DNA of 64,000 nt, from contig NZ_KB892924.1 in the NCBI RefSeq assembly GCF_000373985.1, positions 82 to 64,081 on the forward strand, written 5' to 3'. The number at the start of each line of letters is the position of its first letter. Positions within the stretch are counted from its first letter, which is position 1. This DNA is from Desulfobacter curvatus DSM 3379. Its GTDB lineage: Bacteria; Desulfobacterota; Desulfobacteria; Desulfobacterales; Desulfobacteraceae. Both the position numbers and the translations under genes were made by a program. The notes beneath the pieces are model-generated. The model did not search any database. It worked only from the letters and a program-made list of their open reading frames with translations, and was not told where the DNA came from. This document shows positions 52,654 to 61,560 of the stretch, one piece after another.

Positions 52654-53491
52654 AGTCTAAGTTTATATCCTTTGGTGTTTCAAAACTGATCCGGCCAAGT
52701 CTGCCGGATCTAAGATCTCTGATAATAAGTTGTGATGCTTTTTGAACATCGACATATCCGCCTTTTTTTAGACATCCCCGGGCTTTGCCCACCGATTCGA
52801 TAAGTGTCTGGGGAGTCCCGGGCATCGGATTTAAAAACGGGTAACGCTCAGCAAGGCAGGCCGGGTATCTTTCCAGTAAAAACTGTGCGGCAAAATAGGC
52901 GATTTCATGGTAGTCAACGGCTGTATCACTGATCGCCCCGGATGCAGCCAAAGCCAGTCCGCGCTGTCTGGGTTCAATCACCGGCCACAGGATACCCGGG
53001 GTATCGTAAATATCAATGTTGCCTTTAAGGCTGGTGCGCTGCTGGTGGCGGGTCACAGCCGGTACATTTCCGGTCTTTGCCACTTTCCGGCCGGCCAGGG
53101 TGTTCAGGATCGTGGATTTTCCGGTGTTAGGAATTCCCACCACCATGACTTTGGCTTTTCTTGCTTTATTTCTGTCTACTTGCGACACAAGTGCTTGTAG
53201 GGCATGTGAGGTTTCCTGCAGACGGGTCCCGCAGATGGCTGCCGCCGGCAGTTTGATGTCCCGGTTAAAATATTCAAGCCAGGCCTGTGTCGCCTCCGGG
53301 TCGGCAATATCCGCCTTGTTCAGTACTTTCAACCGGTTTTTGCCCGTGGCAATCCGGTCTAAAAAGGGGTTTGAACTGGACGACGGCAGCCTTGCATCCA
53401 CCACCTCAAGCAGGGCATCCACCTTGGCAATAGAACTTTTAAGTTGATTTTTTGTTTCCAACATATGGCCGGGAAACCACTGGATATTCAT
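52637..53491 (-). CDS. rbgA: Ribosome biogenesis GTPase (RbgA/YlqF family)
   Basis: 284 residues with circularly permuted GTPase motifs: the G4 motif LNKADIAD comes first (about 57-64), then G1 GIPNTGKST (about 118-126) and G3 DTPG (about 158-161). The C-terminal helical domain includes the ribosome-binding region. The N-terminus IQWFPGHMLETKNQL is typical. It assembles the large ribosomal subunit. It overlaps the upstream 94-codon gene by four bases and prc by 17, in a five-gene row from suhB to prc. Confidence 0.93.
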   Translation of the reverse strand: MNIQWFPGHMLETKNQLKSSIAKVDALLEVVDARLPSSSSNPFLDRIATGKNRLKVLNKADIADPEATQAWLEYFNRDIKLPAAAICGTRLQETSHALQALVSQVDRNKARKAKVMVVGIPNTGKSTILNTLAGRKVAKTGNVPAVTRHQQRTSLKGNIDIYDTPGILWPVIEPRQRGLALAASGAISDTAVDYHEIAYFAAQFLLERYPACLAERYPFLNPMPGTPQTLIESVGKARGCLKKGGYVDVQKASQLIIRDLRSGRLGRISFETPKDINLDYDKDQ

Positions 53492-53736
53492 CGTTTTATT
53501 TTCTTGACGTCTTGTTGGTGATTGATTGTTTTTTCCGGCAGCATGGGCCCTTGCTCAACACTGTCTTTTTGAAAAAGATACAGATATGAAAAGAGGACCG
53601 CAATGATACTGGAACCTATAAATCCGCTGACGGCAAAAACAATGGTATATCCAATCCAGTCGTAATGCTTATAGTATCCAAAGGCACCGCCGGCTGTCAG
53701 GCTTAAAATAAATATAAGAGTAAAAATAAAGTTCAT
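53488..53736 (-). CDS. Small two-helix membrane protein, unknown
   Basis: 82 residues from the ATG at 53736; the frame opens at 53772 inside suhB. Two hydrophobic helices (about 3-20 and 28-52) lie in front of a basic polar tail. No family is recognised. The stop overlaps the rbgA start by four bases, and suhB ends just upstream, so it belongs to the same transcript. It is real mainly on the strength of this tight packing. Confidence 0.6.
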   Translation of the reverse strand: MNFIFTLIFILSLTAGGAFGYYKHYDWIGYTIVFAVSGFIGSSIIAVLFSYLYLFQKDSVEQGPMLPEKTINHQQDVKKIKR

Positions 53737-53756
53737 GAGTCCATTAACGTGTAAAG

Positions 53757-54572
53757 TTATGCAGATGCACAAAATCCTGCCAGGATATGGATCAATTCAT
53801 TGTGCAACCCTTTGTTTGAAGCCGCAAAGCCTTTTTCCGGGAATTGCCTGCCGCCTGTAAAATCGGTGACCACACCCCCGGCTTCCCTTAAAATAACGGT
53901 CCCTGCAGCAATGTCATAAATATTGAGATTTATTTCCCAGAAGCCGTCCAGGCTACCCAGGGCCGTATAACAAAGATCCAACGCCGCAGATCCGAACCGC
54001 CTGATATCCCGAAGTTTGGGTACAATCTCGTTAAAAATAGGCAGGTTATTGTCTTCAAGACCGGCTCTGAGGCACGCAAAACCGGTCGCCATGACCGCGT
54101 TGCCAAGTTCCCTGGTTTCGGAAACATGGATCGGGGTGTCACCCACAAATGCACCTTTGCCTTTTTCAGCATAAAAGAGTTGGTCGATCGCCGGGGCATA
54201 GACCACGCCAAGCACCAACTCCCCCTCTTTTTCAAGAGCAATGCTGATGCTGTAAAAGGGCAGCCGGTGAACAAACGACGTGGTGCCGTCTATGGGATCA
54301 ATGATCCACCTGAATGCACTTTTTGCCTGGACAGCTCCGTACTCTTCTCCGAGTACACCATGGTCCGGATACCTGGCAAGGATCGCTTTAACCAGAAACG
54401 ATTCAACTTGTTTGTCTATTTCCGTGACAATATCTTTTGCTGATTTAAATTCAAGGTCATGGGAAGTCAGGTCTTTTTGGCCTTCAAGGCAGATCCCCCC
54501 CGCTTCACGGGCCAAATTTTTTATAAAAGAAATCAAGATATCAACCGTTTTTAACTCATTTACCAAGGACAT
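53757..54572 (-). CDS. suhB: Inositol-1-monophosphatase family protein
   Basis: 271 residues. Metal-binding motifs are present: GEEYG (about 76-80), DPIDGTTSFVHRLPF (about 93-107), and a C-terminal NIYDIAAGTVILREAGG, where Tyr replaces the usual Trp before Asp. These enzymes hydrolyse inositol monophosphate or related sugar phosphates; some act as SuhB transcription factors. It is the first gene of the suhB-rbgA-prc row. The start at 54572 has AAGGA close in front. Confidence 0.92.
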   Translation of the reverse strand: MSLVNELKTVDILISFIKNLAREAGGICLEGQKDLTSHDLEFKSAKDIVTEIDKQVESFLVKAILARYPDHGVLGEEYGAVQAKSAFRWIIDPIDGTTSFVHRLPFYSISIALEKEGELVLGVVYAPAIDQLFYAEKGKGAFVGDTPIHVSETRELGNAVMATGFACLRAGLEDNNLPIFNEIVPKLRDIRRFGSAALDLCYTALGSLDGFWEINLNIYDIAAGTVILREAGGVVTDFTGGRQFPEKGFAASNKGLHNELIHILAGFCASA

Positions 54573-54821
54573 TCATCCTTGGGACCATTAAAATAAGATT
54601 GATTATTATGGCATATTACTTGGCATTTGAAAATACCCGGCACATCCATTGGAAAAACATCGACCTTACTGTTTTGGGGGTACAGGATAACCATGCGAAT
54701 ACACAATTTCACGGGCTTGATTTTTAACGTATGACATGCAATGATTGTCATTGATTTTTCTGACCGGTTTCACAATTCTGGGGAACCAAGGCGTTAACCC
54801 CCACACAATAGCGGGGATATT

Positions 54822-56000
54822 ATGAAACGATTTCTTGTTTTCACTGTTTTTTTGATAATGTTTGTCGCATATTCAGCACTTGCGGCTGAAGAAATGTTTG
54901 AACTGCCCACAACTGAACTGCCCACATCTGAATTTTCCACGTCTGAATTACATAAATCCGAATTAGCCACATCCGGACCACCCATTGTGAGGACCCACAT
55001 CCCCACCCTGGTGGAGGTCGTTCGTTTTTCCGGCGATATCCGTCTTTGTGGGGAAAAAATACCGTTCACAGACCCCGAGGTCAGGGAGCGGCTTGAAAAA
55101 GAGATGATGCTGGCTGTATGGAACCGTCCCCAGGTGATGCTTTGGCTCAAACGGGCCCACCGGTGGTTTCCCCACATCGAAAGCGTTTTAAAGCAGGAAA
55201 AACTGCCCTTGGATTTAAAATATCTGCCCATTGTGGAAAGTGCGCTTTTGTCCTATGGAGAATCCCCTAAAGGTGCGGTTGGATACTGGCAGTTTATAAA
55301 AAGTACAGGGCAAAGATACGGGTTGCGCATTGATTCAAATGTTGACGAGCGCCGGAACATGTTTCGTGCGACCCAGGCGGCCTGTCGCTATCTTAAAGAT
55401 CTTTATTCCCAGTTTGGCTCATACCTGCTGGCCATGTCCGCTTATAATATGGGGGAGTATGGTTTGAGCAAGTCCATGGAACGTCAGGATACCCGGGATT
55501 TTTTTTCCCTTTATCTGCCTTTGGAAACCCAGCGGTATATCCTGAAAATGGTTGCGGTCAAATTGATCATGTCCAACCCGGAAGCGTATGGCTTTCTTCT
55601 TGAACCCCAGGATCTTTATCCGGTATTTACGTTTTCTGAAATCAAGCTTTCAACAGAAAGTGTTGTGCCTTTATCCATAATCGCCAAGGCTTGTGAACTC
55701 CCATTCAAAACCATTAAGGATTATAACCCCCAACTCCGGGGCTATGATTTGGAGAAAGGTACCACCACGCTTCTTGTGCCCGAGGGAAAGCATAAGGATT
55801 TCCAGAAAAAATTTGCCTCCCTTTACAAAACCCTGGCTAAAAAGCAGTTGTCTTCTACAAAGTACCATGTGGTCAAATCAGGGGAAAGCCTTTCAGCCAT
55901 TGCAAGAAAATATGATATCTCCCTGTACACATTGCAAAAACTTAACAAACCGTCAAAGAGGCATATCATTCATCCCGGGGATAAATTGCGTGTGCAATGA
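54822..56000 (+). CDS. mltD: MltD-like lytic transglycosylase with LysM domain
   Basis: 392 residues: signal peptide (about 1-22), a repetitive linker (about 26-50), an SLT domain (about 95-240) with the catalytic Glu in LPIVESALLSYG and the GAVGYWQF and MSAYNMGEYG blocks, and a C-terminal LysM domain (about 345-390: YHVVKSGESLSAIARKYD). It cleaves peptidoglycan glycan strands. The linker repeats a five-residue unit of the type (E/S)LPTS about five times, from an imperfect 15-bp DNA repeat at 54900-54974. No lipobox is visible. The last 31 bases overlap the convergent gene. Confidence 0.92.
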   Translation: MKRFLVFTVFLIMFVAYSALAAEEMFELPTTELPTSEFSTSELHKSELATSGPPIVRTHIPTLVEVVRFSGDIRLCGEKIPFTDPEVRERLEKEMMLAVWNRPQVMLWLKRAHRWFPHIESVLKQEKLPLDLKYLPIVESALLSYGESPKGAVGYWQFIKSTGQRYGLRIDSNVDERRNMFRATQAACRYLKDLYSQFGSYLLAMSAYNMGEYGLSKSMERQDTRDFFSLYLPLETQRYILKMVAVKLIMSNPEAYGFLLEPQDLYPVFTFSEIKLSTESVVPLSIIAKACELPFKTIKDYNPQLRGYDLEKGTTTLLVPEGKHKDFQKKFASLYKTLAKKQLSSTKYHVVKSGESLSAIARKYDISLYTLQKLNKPSKRHIIHPGDKLRVQ

Positions 56001-57565
56001 TGTTTTTTTAAAAAACAGGCTGCCACGCAAAATGCGGAAAATTTGAACAGAAAGTCAATGAGTTCCGGTATGGAGATGGACTGATTGAATCCGCCAAGAT
56101 GGGGGCCGGTAAAAAGTATAATCTCTTCTTCCCCTTTGACCGGTATAGAGGTAACCCCCCGGTCCGTCAGAAAATTTTGAAACTGCTCATCGTCCATCGC
56201 TAACTGATCCTGTACTCTTAACGTTTCCTGCATATGTTCATCAAGACCCATTTTTTCAATGAGATTTTCAATGAGTGCAGGGATATTCAATAGAGCGGGA
56301 TTAAATGTCTCGGAATTGGTCAAGCCTTTGAAATAGTGTTCACATACCCCTGTTAAAAGCACTTCAAATAGATCCGGGCAAAAAAGATCCCGGGTATCCA
56401 CGTAGGGGCACGTGTCGTCTGTTCCCCTTCTGTGCGGGGCTTTGTTTCTGAAGCAGGAACCGGCCACCAGGATAAAACTGAGCAGGTATTCCCCGGTATA
56501 ATGTTCAAGGTCCAACGGTTTTGCTTGACAGGCCATATGCTCAAAATCCCGCAAACCCGATGCAGCAAAATTGGGGAACCGGCTGGAGTCCAGCCACTGA
56601 TCCAGCCGCCCGGCATGTTCCCACAAATATCTGCCATTGTCGTTTCTTCTATCCTGCTGAACCCGGTTATGGAATAAGGGGATCAATGCCGTATGAAAAA
56701 GACCCTGGGAAGACAATTTGCCCAAGGCAAGGGCTGACTTGAAAAACGATGATTTAATTTGTTCCCAATCTGCACCTTTCAAATTAGGGTATTCATAATA
56801 CCCCGGGCAGGGGATAAAGACGATGCAGACAGACCCGTAAAGTGTTTCTGGACCACCTTGGGGCAGTTCATTTGTGATGTTGAATAGATATCTGCCCTGG
56901 ATACAGACCGGTTTTGGAATATGGTTGTCAGAATCCAAAGTATTCTTGGAAAACCAGTCCATCCAGACTGCCTCCTGATGGATTTCCCTGATATTGTCTT
57001 TTGTTGTGGCAAATTTGATTACGGCCAGGATTTTTGCTGCTGCCCGGACAATCAGACTCCTGCCCTTCCAGGTCCATTGTTGCCTGTCGGGCGACAATCT
57101 CTCCCCTGTGGTTGTAATCTTTTCGGCAAGGCAGGCAAAATCAATATCCAAAGGCATGATATTGTTGGGAACAAAAGGAATATTTTGTGTAGGGCGGTTG
57201 TCTGCCAGCCGACCAACAGCCTGGCTTAAGGCACGAAGCTGGTTTCCTGAACTTTTCATCAGAAGCGACACAAGTTTTGGCACAATGGTTCGGGTAATAT
57301 CGTTTTCCATCGACCTGCCCATATCTACCAGGGTGCAGGCAGCTTCATGATATAGGAAAAAGGCTTGTTTGGCCTTTTTAAATCTGGCGGTCTCAAATAC
57401 CGAAAACAGCGCATCCAGGGTGTGCTGGGTAACAGTGAACGGACAATCAGCTGCATGTCGCCCTATATATTGGATACCCATATATGCTGCGGATAAGCTC
57501 AGGCGATGATTAATCAGAAGGTGTTCTTCCCGTATCCGGGCGTTGGAAGGTGGGTTGTGGCTCAT
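55970..57565 (-). CDS. SidJ-like pseudokinase candidate
   Basis: 531 residues, no signal peptide or membrane helix. Residues about 40-150 are helical, HEAT-like. From about 165 a kinase-like fold can be read: AVIKFA with K184 (beta-3 lysine), HQEAVWMDW with E198 (helix C glutamate), a catalytic-loop-like HTALIPLFHN (H291 to N300) where the usual Asp is Ala, and a GLRDFEH block with D340 in the metal-site position. The pattern recalls the SidJ-related pseudokinases annotated in deltaproteobacteria, whose Legionella namesake is a calmodulin-dependent glutamylase. The assignment is tentative, as sequence similarity cannot be computed here. It sits between mltD (convergent) and repeat copy F. Confidence 0.6.
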   Translation of the reverse strand: MSHNPPSNARIREEHLLINHRLSLSAAYMGIQYIGRHAADCPFTVTQHTLDALFSVFETARFKKAKQAFFLYHEAACTLVDMGRSMENDITRTIVPKLVSLLMKSSGNQLRALSQAVGRLADNRPTQNIPFVPNNIMPLDIDFACLAEKITTTGERLSPDRQQWTWKGRSLIVRAAAKILAVIKFATTKDNIREIHQEAVWMDWFSKNTLDSDNHIPKPVCIQGRYLFNITNELPQGGPETLYGSVCIVFIPCPGYYEYPNLKGADWEQIKSSFFKSALALGKLSSQGLFHTALIPLFHNRVQQDRRNDNGRYLWEHAGRLDQWLDSSRFPNFAASGLRDFEHMACQAKPLDLEHYTGEYLLSFILVAGSCFRNKAPHRRGTDDTCPYVDTRDLFCPDLFEVLLTGVCEHYFKGLTNSETFNPALLNIPALIENLIEKMGLDEHMQETLRVQDQLAMDDEQFQNFLTDRGVTSIPVKGEEEIILFTGPHLGGFNQSISIPELIDFLFKFSAFCVAACFLKKHHCTRNLSPG

Positions 57566-57578
57566 CTGTTTATAAAAA

Positions 57579-57662
57579 AGTCTGTGTAAATAGCATAGAT
57601 CTTTCTACTTTCGTTGTGGGCTGAGTCTGGGTGCTGATAGACCAGGTCGGCCCATGGCCGTT
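57579..57662 (+). repeat. Dispersed structured repeat, copy F (type 2)
   Basis: The 5' hairpin TCTGTG / CATAGA (57581-57598) closes with one G-U pair. The core is the best preserved of all: GGGCTGA ... TCGGCCC outer stem, CTGG ... CCAG inner stem, loop GTGCTGATAGA, then GGCC-CAT-GGCC. It ends exactly at the stop codon of the 328-residue gene on the opposite strand. Confidence 0.85.
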
Positions 57663-58647
57663 ACTGGGAAAGATCCTGTTCTAAAATGTCCCCGGTGCCA
57701 GGCACCTTATGAACCGGCGGATTCGGTGCTTTGGGTTTTGGGGTGGGGGGGGGAGACGCTTGTGGCTTAATTGGTGATTGAACTTGCGTTGTCGATTTCT
57801 TCGCAGCCGCCGCCGTGACCGCTGCCTTTTTAGCCGTTGAATTTGCAGCGTCTGCGCGTTTTTCGACGTCAGCAATTCGTTTCTCAAGATCCTGCCTGAG
57901 CAGGCTTAAATTTTTATCCACTTTGCTGTCTATGGATGCTGCCGTCTCTTTTTTTAATGTATCCAGTTTTTGACTCAGCAGGCTCGTAGTCTTCGTCAAT
58001 TGTGCAATTTTTTGTTCATAGGAAGACAATTCAAGCAGTCGTGCGTCAAATTCCTCCTTAAACAGGCCAAATTCCTTTTTTATCTGTGCGGAGACCGCTT
58101 TGAAATCTGCACTGTTTTTATCAATGGCAGATAAAAGTTGCTGGTTAATACGTTCCGTGGTCGCCAGAGTGGACTTGTCTTGGTCGGCATTGGCCTTAAT
58201 CCGCTTATTCAGCTTGCCTATAGCTGCTTCCATGGTTTTGACATCCACCTTGGCTGCTGACATTTTTGCTGTCTGGTTTTCAAGAGCTTGGCGTTTGGTT
58301 TCAAGGGTTGTCAGCTTTTCATCCAGCTCGTGGGAGGCTTTGGCTATGCGTACATCCAGAGCATTGAGCTTTATTTCAAGGTCCTGTGCGACCTGTGCCA
58401 TCTGGTTTGCCTGGGTCTGGTCCGCATCCCCCACCTTTTCGGTGATATCCAAATAAACAAAAGTCAAAATGCCAATAATGATGCAGGGAATGATCACTGA
58501 GATGATGGTCACCCGCTGGGATAATTTTTCTATTTTAAGGGTGTTGGTTTCCTGCTGGAATAGTGTGCCTCCAATGCCTGGTCCATCATCCTCAAAGGCT
58601 TGATCCTCCTCTGGGTTCAGGTAGTCCCCAAGTCTGTTTTCACTCAT
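57661..58647 (-). CDS. Coiled-coil membrane protein, unknown
   Basis: 328 residues. A cytoplasmic acidic N-terminus, one transmembrane helix (about 48-70, TIISVIIPCIIIGILTFVYL), then a long periplasmic coiled coil (about 75-285) and a Pro-rich tail (SPPPTPKPKAPNPP) that could span the cell wall. No enzyme motif is seen. The design recalls structural or scaffolding proteins of the envelope. It lies 79 bases downstream of guaA on the same strand. Its stop codon touches repeat copy F. Confidence 0.7.
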   Translation of the reverse strand: MSENRLGDYLNPEEDQAFEDDGPGIGGTLFQQETNTLKIEKLSQRVTIISVIIPCIIIGILTFVYLDITEKVGDADQTQANQMAQVAQDLEIKLNALDVRIAKASHELDEKLTTLETKRQALENQTAKMSAAKVDVKTMEAAIGKLNKRIKANADQDKSTLATTERINQQLLSAIDKNSADFKAVSAQIKKEFGLFKEEFDARLLELSSYEQKIAQLTKTTSLLSQKLDTLKKETAASIDSKVDKNLSLLRQDLEKRIADVEKRADAANSTAKKAAVTAAAAKKSTTQVQSPIKPQASPPPTPKPKAPNPPVHKVPGTGDILEQDLSQ

Positions 58648-58726
58648 AGCTGATTGGTACCTTACATGAACCTATAGACAAGAAGCAAGATAGAATGAGC
58701 GCCTTTAGTTTCATGTTTGTTGGTTG

Positions 58727-60253
58727 TTATTCCCATTCAATGGTGCCGGGTGGTTTTGAGGTGATGTCAAAGACCACGCGGTTAACCTTGTCCACTTCAT
58801 TGATGATGCGGTTGGAAATTTTTCCCAGAAGATCATGGGGCAGTTTGGCCCAGTCCGCAGTCATGGCATCATTGGATGTGACCGCACGGATGGCCACACA
58901 ATTGGCAAAGGTGCGCTTGTCACCCATAACTCCAACACTTTTTACCGGCAAGAGCACGGCAAAGGATTGCCATAGTTTCCGATAAAGGCCGGCCTGTTTG
59001 ATTTCCTGGATAAGAATGTCATCGGCCTTACGAAGAATATCCAAGCGCTCTTGGGTAATGTCCCCCAGGATGCGGATGGCAAGCCCGGGGCCCGGGAAGG
59101 GTTGGCGCCAGATAAGATTCTCGTTTATACCCAATTCCAGTCCAAGTTTTCTGACCTCATCCTTGAACAGCAGCTGCAACGGTTCAATGAGTTTTAAGTT
59201 CATCTCTTCGGGCAACCCCCCGACATTGTGGTGGGATTTGATGACCGAAGTGGGGCCGCCAAAAGCAGATTTGGATTCAATGATATCCGGATACAACGTG
59301 CCCTGGCCAAGGAATTGGGCATCCTCAACCTTTTTGGCCTCGGCATCAAAAACATCAATGAAAAGCTTACCGATGATTTTTCTCTTCTTTTCAGGGTCCG
59401 TCACCCCGGCCAGCGCGGTTAAAAACTTTTCCTGGGCATCAACAAACTTGATGTTCATATCTAAATTGGCCAGCAGACTGACCTCAAGCTGCTCTTTCTC
59501 GTTCAGTCGTAAAAGCCCGTTGTCCACAAAAATGCAATGCAGATTTTTTCCCACGGCTTTATGGATCAGGGTGGCGGCCACAGAAGAGTCCACCCCGCCG
59601 GAAAGGCCCATGATTACTTTTTTGTCTCCAACCGCATCCTTGATTTGGGCAATGGCACCTTCACTAAAGGATTTCATGGTCCAGTTCTGATCGCATCCGC
59701 ACACATCAAAAAGAAAATGGCGGATCATGGTTGCCCCGTTAATGGAGTGCTCCACTTCCGGGTGGAACTGCAGGCCGAAAAGCTTTCTTGAATAATTTGC
59801 AATGGCCGCAATGGGGGTGTTGTCGGTCTGCGCCGTAATTTCAAACCCTTTAGGCAGGGCTTTTGCAGAATCGCCATGGCTCATCCAGCACTGGAAGCTG
59901 TCATCCATCTCCTTGAACAGTGGATTGCCCGGATTAATCCGCAGTTCGGCAAAGCCGTACTCCTTTTTACCGGCTTGTTCAATGGTACCCCCAAGGGTAT
60001 GTACCATATAGTGCATGCCGTAGCAGATGCCGAGAATTGGTACGCCCAGGTCAAAAATGCCGGCGTCGATGGTCGGGCTGTTCTCTTCATAAATGGATGA
60101 CGGCCCCCCGGAAAGAATGATACCTGTGGGGGAAAGTTCCTTTAATTTATCAAGGGGGATGTCTGCCGGTTCCACCTGGCAGTATACATTATTTTCCCTG
60201 ACACGCCTGGCAATGAGCTGGTTAAACTGGGATCCGAAGTCGATAACAATGAT
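58727..60253 (-). CDS. guaA: GMP synthase (glutamine-hydrolysing)
   Basis: 508 residues from the ATG at 60253 (CAGGAAA four bases before it; the frame is open to 60307). The glutamine amidotransferase domain has the nucleophile Cys in ILGICYGMHYM and the His-Glu pair in GLQFHPEVEH. The ATP pyrophosphatase domain has GLSGGVDSSVAA, and the C-terminal dimerisation domain ends KPPGTIEWE. It converts XMP to GMP. It is divergent from efp with a 152-base gap. Confidence 0.97.
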   Translation of the reverse strand: MIVIDFGSQFNQLIARRVRENNVYCQVEPADIPLDKLKELSPTGIILSGGPSSIYEENSPTIDAGIFDLGVPILGICYGMHYMVHTLGGTIEQAGKKEYGFAELRINPGNPLFKEMDDSFQCWMSHGDSAKALPKGFEITAQTDNTPIAAIANYSRKLFGLQFHPEVEHSINGATMIRHFLFDVCGCDQNWTMKSFSEGAIAQIKDAVGDKKVIMGLSGGVDSSVAATLIHKAVGKNLHCIFVDNGLLRLNEKEQLEVSLLANLDMNIKFVDAQEKFLTALAGVTDPEKKRKIIGKLFIDVFDAEAKKVEDAQFLGQGTLYPDIIESKSAFGGPTSVIKSHHNVGGLPEEMNLKLIEPLQLLFKDEVRKLGLELGINENLIWRQPFPGPGLAIRILGDITQERLDILRKADDILIQEIKQAGLYRKLWQSFAVLLPVKSVGVMGDKRTFANCVAIRAVTSNDAMTADWAKLPHDLLGKISNRIINEVDKVNRVVFDITSKPPGTIEWE

Positions 60254-60405
60254 CATGGTATTTCCTGCAATGATAAGATTTAAATCGGCAAATTTTCCTA
60301 TAAACATGAAAAAATTGCAAGTTGTTTTTGGTCTGAACTTGCCAAGAATGAAGGATTATGCTTTATTGGGTTCGCTTTTAATATTTTTAATTTTAAGGAG
60401 ATTGG

Positions 60406-60969
60406 ATGTATTTAGCCAGTGATTTGAGAAAAGGGCTTAAACTGGATATTGACGGTGATCCCCATGTGATTGTCGGTTTTGAGTTTAAAAAGCCGGGCAA
60501 GGGGCAGTCCCTGTATAAATGCAAACTTAAGAATATGATCACAGGTTCCCAGTTTGAACGTACCTACCGTTCCGGTGACAAATTTGAAAAGGCGGACCTG
60601 GAAGAGACGGATATGGAGTACCTCTATTCAGACCGGGATGGCTGGTGGTTTATGAATTCCACAACGTACGATCAGATCATGCTGACTAAGGAACAGATCG
60701 GAGAGAACGTAGACCTTCTCAAGGAGAATACCGTTTGCACCGTGCTCCTGCATAACCAGAATCCCATTGGCGTCACACTTCCCAATTTTGTGGTCCTGCG
60801 GGTTACGGCCACCGAACCCTGGGCCAAGGGCGATACTGCCACGGGCGATACCAAGCCGGCCACGGTTGAAACCGGTTTTGAGGTTCAGGTGCCTCCTTTT
60901 GTGAATGAAGATCAATTGATTAAAATTGATACCCGTACCCGGGAATACGTTGAGCGGGCCAGCGAATAA
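60406..60969 (+). CDS. efp: Elongation factor P
   Basis: 187 residues, three beta-barrel domains. The loop KKPGKGQS carries K32, the site lysylated by EpmA in many bacteria. EF-P rescues ribosomes stalled at polyproline; the window itself encodes such stretches in the 328-residue protein at 57661. TAAGGAG lies before the ATG. Single gene, with a terminator-like hairpin behind it. Confidence 0.97.
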   Translation: MYLASDLRKGLKLDIDGDPHVIVGFEFKKPGKGQSLYKCKLKNMITGSQFERTYRSGDKFEKADLEETDMEYLYSDRDGWWFMNSTTYDQIMLTKEQIGENVDLLKENTVCTVLLHNQNPIGVTLPNFVVLRVTATEPWAKGDTATGDTKPATVETGFEVQVPPFVNEDQLIKIDTRTREYVERASE

Positions 60970-61008
60970 TTACCAAAGGCAAAACTGGTAAAAAGTTTTT
61001 AAGAAAAA

Positions 61009-61031
61009 ACCTGGCCCCCCCAGGGCCAGGT
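61009..61031. terminator. Terminator shared by efp and the cheD homologue
   Basis: ACCTGGCCC pairs with GGGCCAGGT around a five-base loop. On the minus strand it is followed by six T residues, so it works best for the cheD-side gene. On the plus strand it lies 40 bases after the efp stop, followed by a ten-G run at 61041-61050. Confidence 0.7.
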
Positions 61032-61071
61032 AAGCGTGCAGGGGGGGGGGATATGGCTCAGATTTTACTTG

Positions 61072-61560
61072 CTATCTTGTTTTTTCGTAGGGGTACCAAT
61101 CATCTGAACGCAAATTATCGACCTTGAGGACCGCAATTTCGTTTGAACGGGTGTGAAACACCAGCTTTCTTCCTTTTTCTCCACCGACATCTTCACTGGC
61201 CAACAAAATGGAATACTTCATGAGGTCTTTCTTTGCCTGGTTTATGTTTTCTCGTCCAATATCCCTGTTGGCGTGTTCCCTGTTCCATGCACCCCCAAAA
61301 ATCTGGGCTTCAAGATGCTTTTTTTTTGACCCTTGGGAAAACAACATGCGCAGGAAACAATAGATGGCAACATTTCCATAGCAGGGCGTGGTTTTTCCTT
61401 TATCTGTTATTAACGGATATTGGAAATGGCACATACCACCGCACGCCCGTTTCCGGTCATATATACAAACACATACTGCAGACCCGACCACAGCTGAAAC
61501 AACAGACGGTTCTTGGGGTACATAAACAAATCCGGGATTGAGAAAATAATTTTCCAACAC
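61072..61560 (-). CDS. cheD: CheD-family protein lacking the catalytic cysteine
   Basis: 162 residues from a GTG at 61560 with GGAAGGG upstream. The CheD fold is clear (SAVVGSAVCVCIYDRKRACGGMCHFQYP ..., split here as VGSAVCVCIYD and GGMCHFQYP; GGAWNREHANRDIGREN later). CheD deamidates glutamines of chemoreceptors with a Cys-His-Thr triad. Here the Cys position is Ala28 (GSAV instead of GSCV) and the Thr position is Ser; H45 remains. New cysteines C30 and C44 flank it. It may therefore be a binding-only homologue (CheD also binds CheC and receptors), or catalysis may use a shifted cysteine. No other chemotaxis genes are adjacent. Confidence 0.8.
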   Translation of the reverse strand: MLENYFLNPGFVYVPQEPSVVSAVVGSAVCVCIYDRKRACGGMCHFQYPLITDKGKTTPCYGNVAIYCFLRMLFSQGSKKKHLEAQIFGGAWNREHANRDIGRENINQAKKDLMKYSILLASEDVGGEKGRKLVFHTRSNEIAVLKVDNLRSDDWYPYEKTR

